Assembly (NCBI RefSeq): GCF_001552595.1
Contig: NZ_BCRM01000007.1
Coordinates: 1 to 64,000 of the forward strand
From: Rhodococcus erythropolis NBRC 15567
GTDB taxonomy: Bacteria; Actinomycetota; Actinomycetes; Mycobacteriales; Mycobacteriaceae
Direction: 5' to 3'
Length of the DNA: 64,000 bases
Made by a program: the position numbers and the translations under genes. The notes beneath the pieces were generated by a model. It saw only the letters and a program-made list of their open reading frames with translations, made no database searches and was not told the origin of the DNA. Below, piece by piece: positions 33,081 to 40,423 of the stretch; the stretch's first letter is position 1; every line of letters starts with the position of its first letter.

Positions 33081-33880
33081 ACGGATTCGACTGGGGCGCA
33101 TTCGGAGTGGTCACGCTCACGAGCCTGTTGGCGATCGCCGTCGGAATGGCAGTGACAGCCACCATCGGTGTACGGATCGGGCGGCACAATGTTGTCGACG
33201 TGTCATGGGGCGCCGGCTTCGTTCTGATCGCGCTCGTGTCCGCGGTAGTGGGAACCGGCGACCTCTGGCGCCGGTTGTTGATGCTTGCACTGGTGGCGAT
33301 CTGGGGTCTGCGGTTGGCGACGCACATGGCGATCAGATCCCGCGGCAAGGGTGAAGACCCGCGGTACGAAGAAATGCTCGGACGAGCGACGGGTAATCGA
33401 ACGCTGTATGCGATCCGCAAGATTTATCTCACGCAGGGGATTTCGTTGTGGTTCGTCTCCCTGCCTATCCAGGTCGCCGCAGTATCGAACGGCAGCTTCG
33501 GGCTTCTTGTTGTGCTCGGTATCGCGCTGTGGATTGTCGGCGTCACGTTCGAGACGGTCGGCGACCGGCAGATGGAGGAATTCAAATCCGATCCGGGTAG
33601 CCGTGGCCACATCATGGATCAAGGTTTGTGGGCGTGGACGCGGCATCCCAACTATTTCGGCGACGCATGCGTCTGGTGGGGGATCTTCCTCGTCTCGGCG
33701 TCCGTGTGGCCGGGAGTGTTGACTGTCCTCTCGCCGATCGCCATGACGTACTTCCTGGTCTTCGCCACCGGTGCGCGGTTGCTCGAGCGACATATGGAAC
33801 AGCGTCCGGGTTATCGCGAGTACCAGCAGCGGACAAGTTACTTCATTCCGCGCCCGCCGAAAGCCCGATCCGGGACGTAG
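33077..33880 (+). CDS. DUF1295 membrane protein, steroid-5-alpha-reductase/ICMT-like
   Basis: Polytopic membrane protein of 267 residues. Five or six hydrophobic helices are visible (for example VVTLTSLLAIAVGMAVTATI, IQVAAVSNGSFGLLVVLGIA). The DUF1295 signature is FKSDPGSRGHIMDQGLWAWTRHPNYFGDACVWWGIF (residues about 173-210, cited here in pieces: MDQGLWAWTRHPNYFGD and VWWGIF), the conserved NADPH- or SAM-binding histidine/asparagine region. The C-terminus YREYQQRTSYFIPRPPK is also typical. Last gene of the lipid operon. As a putative reductase it could saturate a methylene intermediate made by the methyltransferases. Confidence 0.85.
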   Translation: MNGFDWGAFGVVTLTSLLAIAVGMAVTATIGVRIGRHNVVDVSWGAGFVLIALVSAVVGTGDLWRRLLMLALVAIWGLRLATHMAIRSRGKGEDPRYEEMLGRATGNRTLYAIRKIYLTQGISLWFVSLPIQVAAVSNGSFGLLVVLGIALWIVGVTFETVGDRQMEEFKSDPGSRGHIMDQGLWAWTRHPNYFGDACVWWGIFLVSASVWPGVLTVLSPIAMTYFLVFATGARLLERHMEQRPGYREYQQRTSYFIPRPPKARSGT

Positions 33881-33903
33881 GCTCTTTCGGGTGAGGCGAG
33901 AGC

Positions 33904-34281
33904 ATGGGTGATCTGAAGCTGCCGGGTGCAGTGGGAGCGGTTGCCGTCGGCGGAGCATTGGGGGCACTGAGTCGATACGGGCTGGGGGAGCTCTTTCCCC
34001 ACATCTGGACGACGCTGGTCATCAACGTCGTCGGCTCGTTCGTTCTCGGTGTTCTCGCGGCCCTCCTCGTCCACAACAAGGTTGGGTACCTCTTTCTCGG
34101 CACCGGGTTCTGTGGCGGCTTCACCACTTTCTCGTCCTTCGCGGTTCACGCCGTGACGGAGAGTCCGTGGCGATCGATTCTCTATGTTCTCGGGACGCTG
34201 ATTCCCGCGATCCTCGCCGCTGCACTGGGCAAAGGGCTCGGTGAACGCTGGATCCGCGCGCGGGACGGAGCGTCGGCATGA
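33904..34281 (+). CDS. crcB: Fluoride channel subunit CrcB/Fluc 1
   Basis: Small membrane protein of 125 residues with four hydrophobic helices, forming half of a dual-topology fluoride exporter. Conserved features are the N-terminal GGALGALSRYGLGEL, the asparagine in TLVINVVGSFVLG and the phenylalanine/threonine track GTGFCGGFTTFSSFAVHA. The start ATG has AGGCGAGAGC upstream. It overlaps the second crcB gene by four bases (ATGA), the pattern of heterodimeric Fluc pairs in Gram-positive bacteria. No fluoride riboswitch was recognised in the short 23-bp gap before it. Confidence 0.93.
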   Translation: MGDLKLPGAVGAVAVGGALGALSRYGLGELFPHIWTTLVINVVGSFVLGVLAALLVHNKVGYLFLGTGFCGGFTTFSSFAVHAVTESPWRSILYVLGTLIPAILAAALGKGLGERWIRARDGASA

Positions 34282-34622
34282 CAGTTCTCCTGGTGGCACT
34301 CGGCGGCGGCGCTGGTGCGAGCGGCCGGTACCTGTTGGCGCGGTATGTACCCGCGTACAAGGGATTCCCGGCTGCGACGTTCGCCGCCAACGTGATCGGC
34401 TGCTTCCTCCTTGGATTGTTCACCGGGGCAGCTCTTTCCACCGACATGGCTGCACTTCTGGCGACCGGATTCTGCGGTGGCTTGTCCACCTACTCGACCT
34501 TTGCGAACGAGAATGTCGGGATGGTCGAGAGGCGCCAGACGGCCCTCTCGCTGATCTACATCATCGTCAGTTTGATCGTCGGACTGTCCGCTGCGTGGTT
34601 GGGAATCCAGATCACCGATTGA
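34278..34622 (+). CDS. crcB: Fluoride channel subunit CrcB/Fluc 2
   Basis: Second CrcB-type subunit, 114 residues, four helices. It begins [20 protein letters not shown]. The pore-lining asparagine is in [12 protein letters not shown] and the polar track is [15 protein letters not shown], slightly different from subunit 1 (GGFTTFSSF). Such paired genes encode antiparallel heterodimers that protect the cell from fluoride. It overlaps its partner and precedes pgm by 97 bp. The same crcB-crcB-pgm neighbourhood exists in mycobacteria, though with a different orientation there. Confidence 0.93.
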   Translation: MTVLLVALGGGAGASGRYLLARYVPAYKGFPAATFAANVIGCFLLGLFTGAALSTDMAALLATGFCGGLSTYSTFANENVGMVERRQTALSLIYIIVSLIVGLSAAWLGIQITD

Positions 34623-34719
34623 CCGATCCGGCGTCGAGCGTGCACGCCACGCGGCCAGGGTAGACAATTGTCCACAGTCGCGTCGACACAGTGGTCGACC
34701 ACCGGGCCGAGGGGGATTC

Positions 34720-36357
34720 GTGGCGCACGAACGAGCAGGACAAGTGGCTCTGCCAGAGGATCTGATCGACGTTCCTCATCTGGTCACCGCGTATTACACG
34801 CGCACCCCGGATCCCGAGAACCCGATGCAGCAGGTACTTTTCGGCACTTCAGGACATCGCGGTTCCAGTCTCGACGCGGCGTTCAACGAAGCTCACATCC
34901 TGGCGACAACCCAGGCGATTGTCGAGTACCGCGCTTCGCAGGGCATCGACGGACCACTGTTCATCGGCCGCGACACACATGCGCTCTCGGAGCCTGCCTG
35001 GCTGTCGGCCTTGGAGGTTCTGGTCGCCAACGACGTCGTCGTCCTCGTCGATTCACGCGATGCCTACACGCCCACCCCGGCGGTCAGCCACGCGATCTTG
35101 CGGTACAACTCGACGGGACCGGAGGCAAAGGCCGACGGCATCGTCGTGACGCCTTCACACAATCCGCCGCGTGACGGCGGCTTCAAATACAACCCGCCAC
35201 ACGGCGGACCCGCGGATACGGATGCGACGTCGGTTATCGCCGATCGAGCGAACGAGCTACTGCGCAAGGGGCTTTCCGGGGTACGGCGTGTCACGGCGGC
35301 GCAGGCACTGGACCGCGTCGAACGCTACGACTTCCTCCGGTACTACGTCGAAGACCTCCCCTCTGTCCTCAACCTCGATGCAATCCGCGATGCCGGAATC
35401 AGGATCGGTGCAGATCCCCTCGGCGGGGCAAGCGTCGACTACTGGGGCGCGATTGCCGAAACTCACCGACTCGACCTCGAAGTGGTGAATCCTCTCGTCG
35501 ATCCGACCTGGCGATTCATGACGCTCGACACTGACGGCAAGATCCGCATGGACTGTTCGTCGCCCGACGCGATGGCGTCGCTGATCGGAATTCGGGATCG
35601 CTACGACATCGCGACCGGAAACGATGCAGACTCCGACCGCCATGGCATCGTCACGCCCGACGGCGGTTTGATGAACCCGAATCACTATCTCGCCGTTGCC
35701 ATCGAGTATCTCTTCGCGAACCGGCCAGGGTGGCGCGCAGACACCAAGGTGGGCAAGACACTCGTGAGTTCCTCGATGATCGACCGCGTGGTCAGCAGTG
35801 TGGGCCGCGAATTGCTCGAGGTTCCAGTCGGTTTCAAGTGGTTCGTTCCCGGTCTGCTCGACGGGTCCGTGGGATTCGGCGGCGAGGAAAGCGCCGGTGC
35901 ATCCTTCCTTCGCCACGACGGTTCCGTCTGGACGACGGACAAGGACGGCATCATCCTTGCGTTGCTGGCGTCGGAAATCACCGCGGTGACGGGAGAGTCT
36001 CCGTCAGCGCATTACGACGCGTTGGCCGAGAAGTTCGGGAGCCCGGCGTACGCACGGATCGATGCACCCGCGACACGCGCACAGAAGGCAGTCTTGGCAA
36101 AACTGTCTCCCGATCAGGTGAGTGCGACCGAACTGGCGGGTGAACCGATCACGGCGACACTGACCGCGGCGCCCGGAAACGGCGCGGCGATCGGTGGTCT
36201 CAAGGTGACGACAGAGAACGCGTGGTTTGCAGCGAGGCCGTCCGGCACGGAGGACGTGTACAAGATTTATGCCGAGTCGATGAAGGGCGCCGATCATCTG
36301 GCTCAGGTTCAGGCAGCGGCCAAGGACTTGGTGTCCGGCGTCTTGAAGGCGAACTAG
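34720..36357 (+). CDS. pgm: Phosphoglucomutase (alpha-D-glucose phosphate-specific)
   Basis: Interconverts glucose-1-phosphate and glucose-6-phosphate, linking glycolysis to UDP-glucose, trehalose and wall polysaccharide synthesis. The 545-residue protein has the N-terminal [10 protein letters not shown], the phosphoserine loop [19 protein letters not shown] (serine about residue 146), the metal loop [11 protein letters not shown], the sugar loop [11 protein letters not shown] and the phosphate-binding [12 protein letters not shown]. The start GTG follows GAGGGGG at 34710. The product is the long, Pgm-type enzyme of about 545 residues. Its 3' end runs into the hairpin at 36373-36400. Confidence 0.95.
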   Translation: MAHERAGQVALPEDLIDVPHLVTAYYTRTPDPENPMQQVLFGTSGHRGSSLDAAFNEAHILATTQAIVEYRASQGIDGPLFIGRDTHALSEPAWLSALEVLVANDVVVLVDSRDAYTPTPAVSHAILRYNSTGPEAKADGIVVTPSHNPPRDGGFKYNPPHGGPADTDATSVIADRANELLRKGLSGVRRVTAAQALDRVERYDFLRYYVEDLPSVLNLDAIRDAGIRIGADPLGGASVDYWGAIAETHRLDLEVVNPLVDPTWRFMTLDTDGKIRMDCSSPDAMASLIGIRDRYDIATGNDADSDRHGIVTPDGGLMNPNHYLAVAIEYLFANRPGWRADTKVGKTLVSSSMIDRVVSSVGRELLEVPVGFKWFVPGLLDGSVGFGGEESAGASFLRHDGSVWTTDKDGIILALLASEITAVTGESPSAHYDALAEKFGSPAYARIDAPATRAQKAVLAKLSPDQVSATELAGEPITATLTAAPGNGAAIGGLKVTTENAWFAARPSGTEDVYKIYAESMKGADHLAQVQAAAKDLVSGVLKAN

Positions 36358-36372
36358 CTCGCGGACCGCTCG

Positions 36373-36400
36373 TGTCGCCCGGCTAGAATTCCGGGCGACA
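36373..36400 (+). promoter_or_regulatory. Palindrome containing a -10 element directly before the MFS gene
   Basis: TGTCGCCCGG (36373-36382) and CCGGGCGACA (36391-36400) are perfect 10-bp arms. The 8-base centre CTAGAATT contains the -10 hexamer TAGAAT (36384-36389). The right arm ends on the A of the ATG at 36400, so transcription could start at or just before the start codon. The same hairpin may also terminate pgm transcription. Confidence 0.55.
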
Positions 36401-37653
36401 TGAAAACTCGTGCAGCCAAGCTGCCACAGGAAATTTGGGTACTGGTCGCCGCCAGCTTCGTCATCGCCCTCGGATTCGGGTTGGTCGCTCCGGCTCTACC
36501 GCAGTTCGCGCGCAGCTTCGACGTATCGGTCACCGCCGCCACGATCGTGATCTCGTCTTTCGCTTTTATGCGATTGGTGTTCGCGCCGATGAGCGGCTCT
36601 TTGGTACAGAAACTCGGTGAGCGTCCGGTCTACATCGTCGGCCTTTTGATCGTCGCGGTCTCGACCGGTGCGTGCGCTTTCGCCGGGGAGTACTGGCAAC
36701 TTCTGCTGTTCCGGTCGTTGGGCGGTATCGGGTCGACGATGTTCACGGTGTCGGCTCTCGGGCTGATCATTCGCATGTCACCGCCGGACAGTCGCGGCCG
36801 CGTCTCGGGGCTGTACGCGACAAGCTTTCTCATGGGATCGATCGGCGGCCCGCTGGTCGGCGGTGCGCTGTTGCAGTTCGGTCTGCGGATGCCGTTCATC
36901 ATCTACGCAGTTGCGCTGGTGATCGCCGCGCTCGTTGTCTTCGTGAGCCTGCGTGGATCTCACCTGGCGTCACCGGACAAGGCTGTCGATGTGAAGTCGA
37001 TGACTCTCGCCGAAGGGCTCCAGTCGCCGGTGTACCGGGCAGCGCTCGGATCGAACCTCGCCTTCGGCGGGGTGATCTTCGGAGTTCGCGTTGCCATGGT
37101 CCCTCTGTTCGTCGTGGAGTTCCTCGACCGAGACCCGTCGATAGCGGCCTACGCTCTCACGATCTTTGCCGTCGGAAACGCGTTGGTGTTGATCGTTTCC
37201 GGACGGCTCTCGGACCGCTTCGGACGCAAGCCCTTTGTCGTGAGCGGTCTGCTCATCTGCGGTCTGGGAACCATCGCAATGGGATTCACCGACAACCTTG
37301 TGGTGTTCTTCGCCATCGCCGCAGTGACTGGTGTCGGCTCCGGGCTCATGAGTCCGGCCCAGCAGGCCGCGGTTGCCGATGTTGTCGGATCGACGGCCCG
37401 AGGCGGACCCGTTCTGGCGGTATTCCAGATGATGTCCGACATCGGTGGGGTAGTGGCGCCGATTTGTGCCGGGCTGATCGCCCAGCATGTGTCGTACTCG
37501 GCGGCCTTCGCGGTGATGGGAGCCGTAGTAGTCGTGTCGGCGACGGGTTGGTTGTTCGTTCCGTCGCGAACGAAGCCCGTCGAATCCGTCGTCGAAGATC
37601 TGACTGATGTGACGGTGCTAACGGATACTCCTGCGCGGATAAACCTGGACTGA
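36400..37653 (+). CDS. Major facilitator superfamily transporter
   Basis: Twelve-helix drug/metabolite transporter of 417 residues. Conserved MFS signals: the helix 2-3 loop GSLVQKLGERPVY, helix 5 MGSIGGPLVGGALLQFG (the motif C of drug:H+ antiporters), and the second-half loop GRLSDRFGRKPFVV. The C-terminal about 35 residues are hydrophilic. No ribosome site precedes the ATG. A TAGAAT -10 element lies ten bases before it inside a palindrome, so the message is probably leaderless and repressor-controlled. No regulator gene adjoins it. Efflux of a toxic compound is likely but the substrate is unknown. Confidence 0.88.
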   Translation: MKTRAAKLPQEIWVLVAASFVIALGFGLVAPALPQFARSFDVSVTAATIVISSFAFMRLVFAPMSGSLVQKLGERPVYIVGLLIVAVSTGACAFAGEYWQLLLFRSLGGIGSTMFTVSALGLIIRMSPPDSRGRVSGLYATSFLMGSIGGPLVGGALLQFGLRMPFIIYAVALVIAALVVFVSLRGSHLASPDKAVDVKSMTLAEGLQSPVYRAALGSNLAFGGVIFGVRVAMVPLFVVEFLDRDPSIAAYALTIFAVGNALVLIVSGRLSDRFGRKPFVVSGLLICGLGTIAMGFTDNLVVFFAIAAVTGVGSGLMSPAQQAAVADVVGSTARGGPVLAVFQMMSDIGGVVAPICAGLIAQHVSYSAAFAVMGAVVVVSATGWLFVPSRTKPVESVVEDLTDVTVLTDTPARINLD

Positions 37654-37678
37654 CCGGGCATTCTGTACTCTCGATCGG

Positions 37679-38167
37679 GTGGCAATTCGCATCGTGAGTC
37701 TTGTGGCCCGATTGGGTTTGGCGGCCGTTTGGCTGATTTCCGGGGGACTCAAGTTCTTTGATCCCGTGCAGACGAAGATCGCGGTGCGCGCCTATCAACT
37801 GTTGCCCGAGTCGCTGGTAGGTCCGGTGGCGACGGCTCTTCCCCTGGTCGAAATAGTGCTGGGCCTGCTGATCCTCGTCGGGCTGGCGGTGCGCGTATCC
37901 GCTGCGGTCTCGGTGGTCATCCTCACGGTTCTCATTGCGGTGATCATTTCGGTGTGGGCCAGGGGATTGTCCATCGACTGCGGATGTTTCGGCGGCGGAG
38001 GTGCAGCCGACGTCGGCGCTTGGGACTATCTGAAGGAGATTCTCCGGGACCTCGGCTTCTTGGCACTTGCCGTCTGGCTGCTCGTGTTCCCGCGTTCGCC
38101 GCTCGCATTGGGGCCCGGATCACGCGCGGCGTTCTCAGTGGATACTCAGTCTTCAGTGGCAAGGTAA
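37679..38167 (+). CDS. MauE/DoxX-type membrane protein
   Basis: Four-helix membrane protein of 162 residues in the MauE family (methylamine utilisation protein, DoxX-like). The N-terminal ARLGLAAVWLISGGLKFFDP and the VEIVLGLLILVGL helix are typical. The loop IDCGCFGGGG holds a CxC cysteine pair that probably shuttles electrons to a periplasmic thiol protein. The GTG at 37679 lies 7-9 bases after a TACTCT/TGTACT element and has no ribosome site, suggesting a leaderless message. The next gene, 43 bp downstream, encodes a DsbA-like thioredoxin-fold protein, the natural partner. Confidence 0.85.
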   Translation: MAIRIVSLVARLGLAAVWLISGGLKFFDPVQTKIAVRAYQLLPESLVGPVATALPLVEIVLGLLILVGLAVRVSAAVSVVILTVLIAVIISVWARGLSIDCGCFGGGGAADVGAWDYLKEILRDLGFLALAVWLLVFPRSPLALGPGSRAAFSVDTQSSVAR

Positions 38168-38209
38168 GCAATCGGTAAATCGTTTCGACGCACGAAGGAC
38201 TGCATCAGC

Positions 38210-38953
38210 GTGAGCACCAAGAGCAGCAAGAACAAATACTCGCCGGAACCGGTCTCGAGCCGCTCCACCTACATCATCGGTGGCCTCGCGGTGCTCGTGA
38301 TCGCGGCCCTCGTCATCGGCGGTGTCTTGTGGACGAACAGCAAGAACAAGCCCCAGAACGACGGCTACGGCTCCGTGCAGAGTTCCGAAGTTGCCGTCAC
38401 GGTGCAGGACAACGGAGTGGTGCTGCTCGGCAAGCCCTCCGCCGCGACGACCATTGATCTCTTCGAGGATCCGCTGTGCCCGGCCTGCGCTGCTCTCGAG
38501 CACCTCAGTGGCCAGGCTCTCGCGGCCGCCGTCGACAACGGTGACGTCGCCGTGCGGTACCACATGCTGAACTTCCTCAACCGGGCGTCGGGCAGCGGTG
38601 ACTACTCCACACGGGCCGGCGCCGCTCTGCTCTGCGTCGCTCAGGGTGGTGACGCGATCGCGTACTCCGCATTCCACAACAAGCTTTTCGCGACCGACAC
38701 GCAGCCTGCCGAGGGCGGCAGCAGCGATCACACCAACGACGACCTCGCCCAGATCGCTCGTGATGCGGGCGCATCCGAGGACGTGGCAACCTGCATCTCT
38801 TCCGGCACCAACGTCGAAGCCGCCGCGGCTAATGCCGCAGCCGCCAGCCAGGCGCTCAAGGATGTCGGGTCGAACGGGACGCCCACGGTAGTGGCGAACG
38901 GCAAGATCGTTGACACGGGCAGCAGCGACTGGGTTTCCAAGCTCTCCTCCTGA
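38210..38953 (+). CDS. Membrane-anchored DsbA-like thioredoxin-fold protein
   Basis: Disulfide oxidoreductase of 247 residues. A short cytoplasmic basic tail and a single hydrophobic helix (about residues 22-44, TYIIGGLAVLVIAALVIGGVL) anchor it outside the membrane. The thioredoxin_4/DsbA-like domain has the redox motif DPLCPACAALE (CPAC, about residue 88), a helical insert, and the cis-proline region GTPTVVANGK. Mycobacterial homologues belong to the Dsb-like thiol system of the envelope. The MauE gene just upstream could recycle its active site. A hairpin at 38957-38989 ends the unit. Confidence 0.88.
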   Translation: MSTKSSKNKYSPEPVSSRSTYIIGGLAVLVIAALVIGGVLWTNSKNKPQNDGYGSVQSSEVAVTVQDNGVVLLGKPSAATTIDLFEDPLCPACAALEHLSGQALAAAVDNGDVAVRYHMLNFLNRASGSGDYSTRAGAALLCVAQGGDAIAYSAFHNKLFATDTQPAEGGSSDHTNDDLAQIARDAGASEDVATCISSGTNVEAAAANAAAASQALKDVGSNGTPTVVANGKIVDTGSSDWVSKLSS

Positions 38954-38956
38954 GCT

Positions 38957-38989
38957 GAAGCGGCCGCTCGGACGAGGAGCGGCCGCTTC
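38957..38989 (+). terminator. Stem-loop after the DsbA-like gene
   Basis: Perfect 13-bp stem GAAGCGGCCGCTC (38957-38969) with 38977-38989 and a seven-base loop, three bases after the stop codon. There is no T-run, as is usual for actinobacterial terminators. Confidence 0.7.
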
Positions 38990-39098
38990 GCTCTGACCAG
39001 GCGATTTGTTGCCCAGGAGTCAAGTGGTGTAACTTTCTTCCAGCAAGCGGAAAGCAGAAAAGCCGCTGCGAGTTCGACTGTTAGAGTTAATTGAATAC

Positions 39099-39171
39099 GG
39101 GGCTATGGCGCAGCTGGTAGCGCACCACACTGGCAGTGTGGGGGTCAGGGGTTCGAGTCCCCTTAGCTCCA
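39099..39171 (+). tRNA. tRNA-Ala (anticodon GGC)
   Basis: A complete cloverleaf of 73 bases. The acceptor stem is GGGGCTA with TAGCTCC, the D-arm GCGC-AGCTGGTA-GCGC, the anticodon stem CCACA/TGTGG with loop CTGGCAG (anticodon GGC), and the T-arm AGGGG-TTCGAGT-CCCCT. The discriminator is A and CCA is not encoded. A -10-like TAGAGT is at 39082-39087. No integrated element is seen at its 3' end. Confidence 0.96.
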
Positions 39172-39175
39172 CCCG

Positions 39176-39213
39176 AACAAATGCTCTGCACCAATCGGTG
39201 CAGAGCATTTGTT
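39176..39213 (+). terminator. Terminator of tRNA-Ala
   Basis: A 17-bp perfect stem (39176-39192 with 39197-39213) beginning AACAAATGCTCTGCACC, loop AATC, then GTTTCG. It starts five bases after the tRNA 3' end. Confidence 0.88.
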
Positions 39214-39296
39214 GTTTCGTGCGCAATACTGTCCGCGGTGAGGCTTGATCATCCCGTGCATTCTCGGCATGGGGACCGTCGGCGGAACGGAGAACC

Positions 39297-40412
39297 ATGA
39301 GTGCACACGTGGCGATAATCGGGGCAGGATATGCGGGCGTCATGGCAGCGAAGCGACTGCTGCGAACTCGGTCGGACATCACGGTGAGCGTCGTGAATCC
39401 GCGCCCACACTTCGTGCAAAGAATCAGGCTCCATCAGATGATCGCAGCTGGCTACGACGCGACGGTCTCGTTCGACAGCGCATTACCGCGTACGGCACAC
39501 CGAGTATTCGGAACGGTGACGGACATCGACGCCGCGGTCAGCAGGCTTACGCTCGACAACGGCATCGTGCTCGACTACGACTACTTGGTCTACGCAGTCG
39601 GAAGTAGGCAGTTACCCAGCACGATCGCCGGGGCGGACGAGCACGGGTTCGGCGTCGCCAAATTCGAGGACGCAGTCCGCCTCTCGTCCAGGCTGGCGAC
39701 TCTCGACGAGAAGGCTGCGGTCTGCGTTGTCGGCGGCGGTCTCACCGGAATCGAGACTGCCGCAGAATTGGCTGAGCAGCGAAGCAGCCGAATCACTTTG
39801 GTGACCGGAGGAATCTTGGCCCCGGACCTGTCAGAGCATGCTCGATCGGCAATTCTCAGAACATTGACCGACCTTGGGGTTGATATTGTCACCGAATCCC
39901 GGGTGACTCGGATCGACGGTTCGTCCTGCGAGCTAGCGGGAGGTGTACGGGTTGAGGCCGATTGCACGATTCTCGCGACAGAATTCGGTGTCCCCGAGCT
40001 GGCGCGCCGAAGTGGCCTCCCGGGCGACGATCTCGGTCGTCTGAAGGTCGACGATCGACTGGAATGCTCGTCCCACCCCAACATCTTTGGTGCGGGTGAT
40101 GCGGTCGCAGTCGGTGCTCTTTCACTGAGGATGAGTTGTCAGGCCGCGATCCCCTTGGGAGTCCATGCGGCCGAAACGATCCTGCATCGACTCGAAGGTT
40201 CCGCGCCGCGCCCGGTGACTCCGAAGTTCGCAGGCCGGTGCATCAGTCTCGGGAGGCGGCGAGGTGTGTTCCAGCGGACCACTCGTGTCGACGAGTCAAC
40301 GGGAGTGGTCATTGCGGGCAGGGCGGGTGGATTCGTCAAGGAAAGGGTCTGTTCGTCGACGACCGAATGGGCTGTCACTCCGCGCCGCTCTCTCTTCTAC
40401 AGCTGGACATGA
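39297..40412 (+). CDS. NAD(P)/FAD-dependent oxidoreductase, NDH-2/Pyr_redox_2 type
   Basis: Two-dinucleotide-binding flavoprotein of 371 residues. FAD site IIGAGYAGVMAAKRL at the N-terminus, then VNPRPHFVQRIRLHQM, the sequence of type II NADH dehydrogenase-like proteins. The NAD(P) site is VVGGGLTGIETAAELAE (about residue 147), and FGAGDAVAVG is the second FAD contact. It lacks CxxC redox cysteines and a clear membrane-binding C-terminal helix, so it may be a soluble NADH:quinone or ferredoxin-linked reductase. It converges on the adenylation-carrier-thioesterase gene with 11 bp between, and need not be functionally linked to it. Confidence 0.85.
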   Translation: MSAHVAIIGAGYAGVMAAKRLLRTRSDITVSVVNPRPHFVQRIRLHQMIAAGYDATVSFDSALPRTAHRVFGTVTDIDAAVSRLTLDNGIVLDYDYLVYAVGSRQLPSTIAGADEHGFGVAKFEDAVRLSSRLATLDEKAAVCVVGGGLTGIETAAELAEQRSSRITLVTGGILAPDLSEHARSAILRTLTDLGVDIVTESRVTRIDGSSCELAGGVRVEADCTILATEFGVPELARRSGLPGDDLGRLKVDDRLECSSHPNIFGAGDAVAVGALSLRMSCQAAIPLGVHAAETILHRLEGSAPRPVTPKFAGRCISLGRRRGVFQRTTRVDESTGVVIAGRAGGFVKERVCSSTTEWAVTPRRSLFYSWT

Positions 40413-40423
40413 GCCGCAGTTGG

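Noticed and set aside
33881..33903. Possible fluoride riboswitch before the crcB pair
   Set aside because: The 23-bp gap is too short and the conserved motif of the class was not found in or before it.
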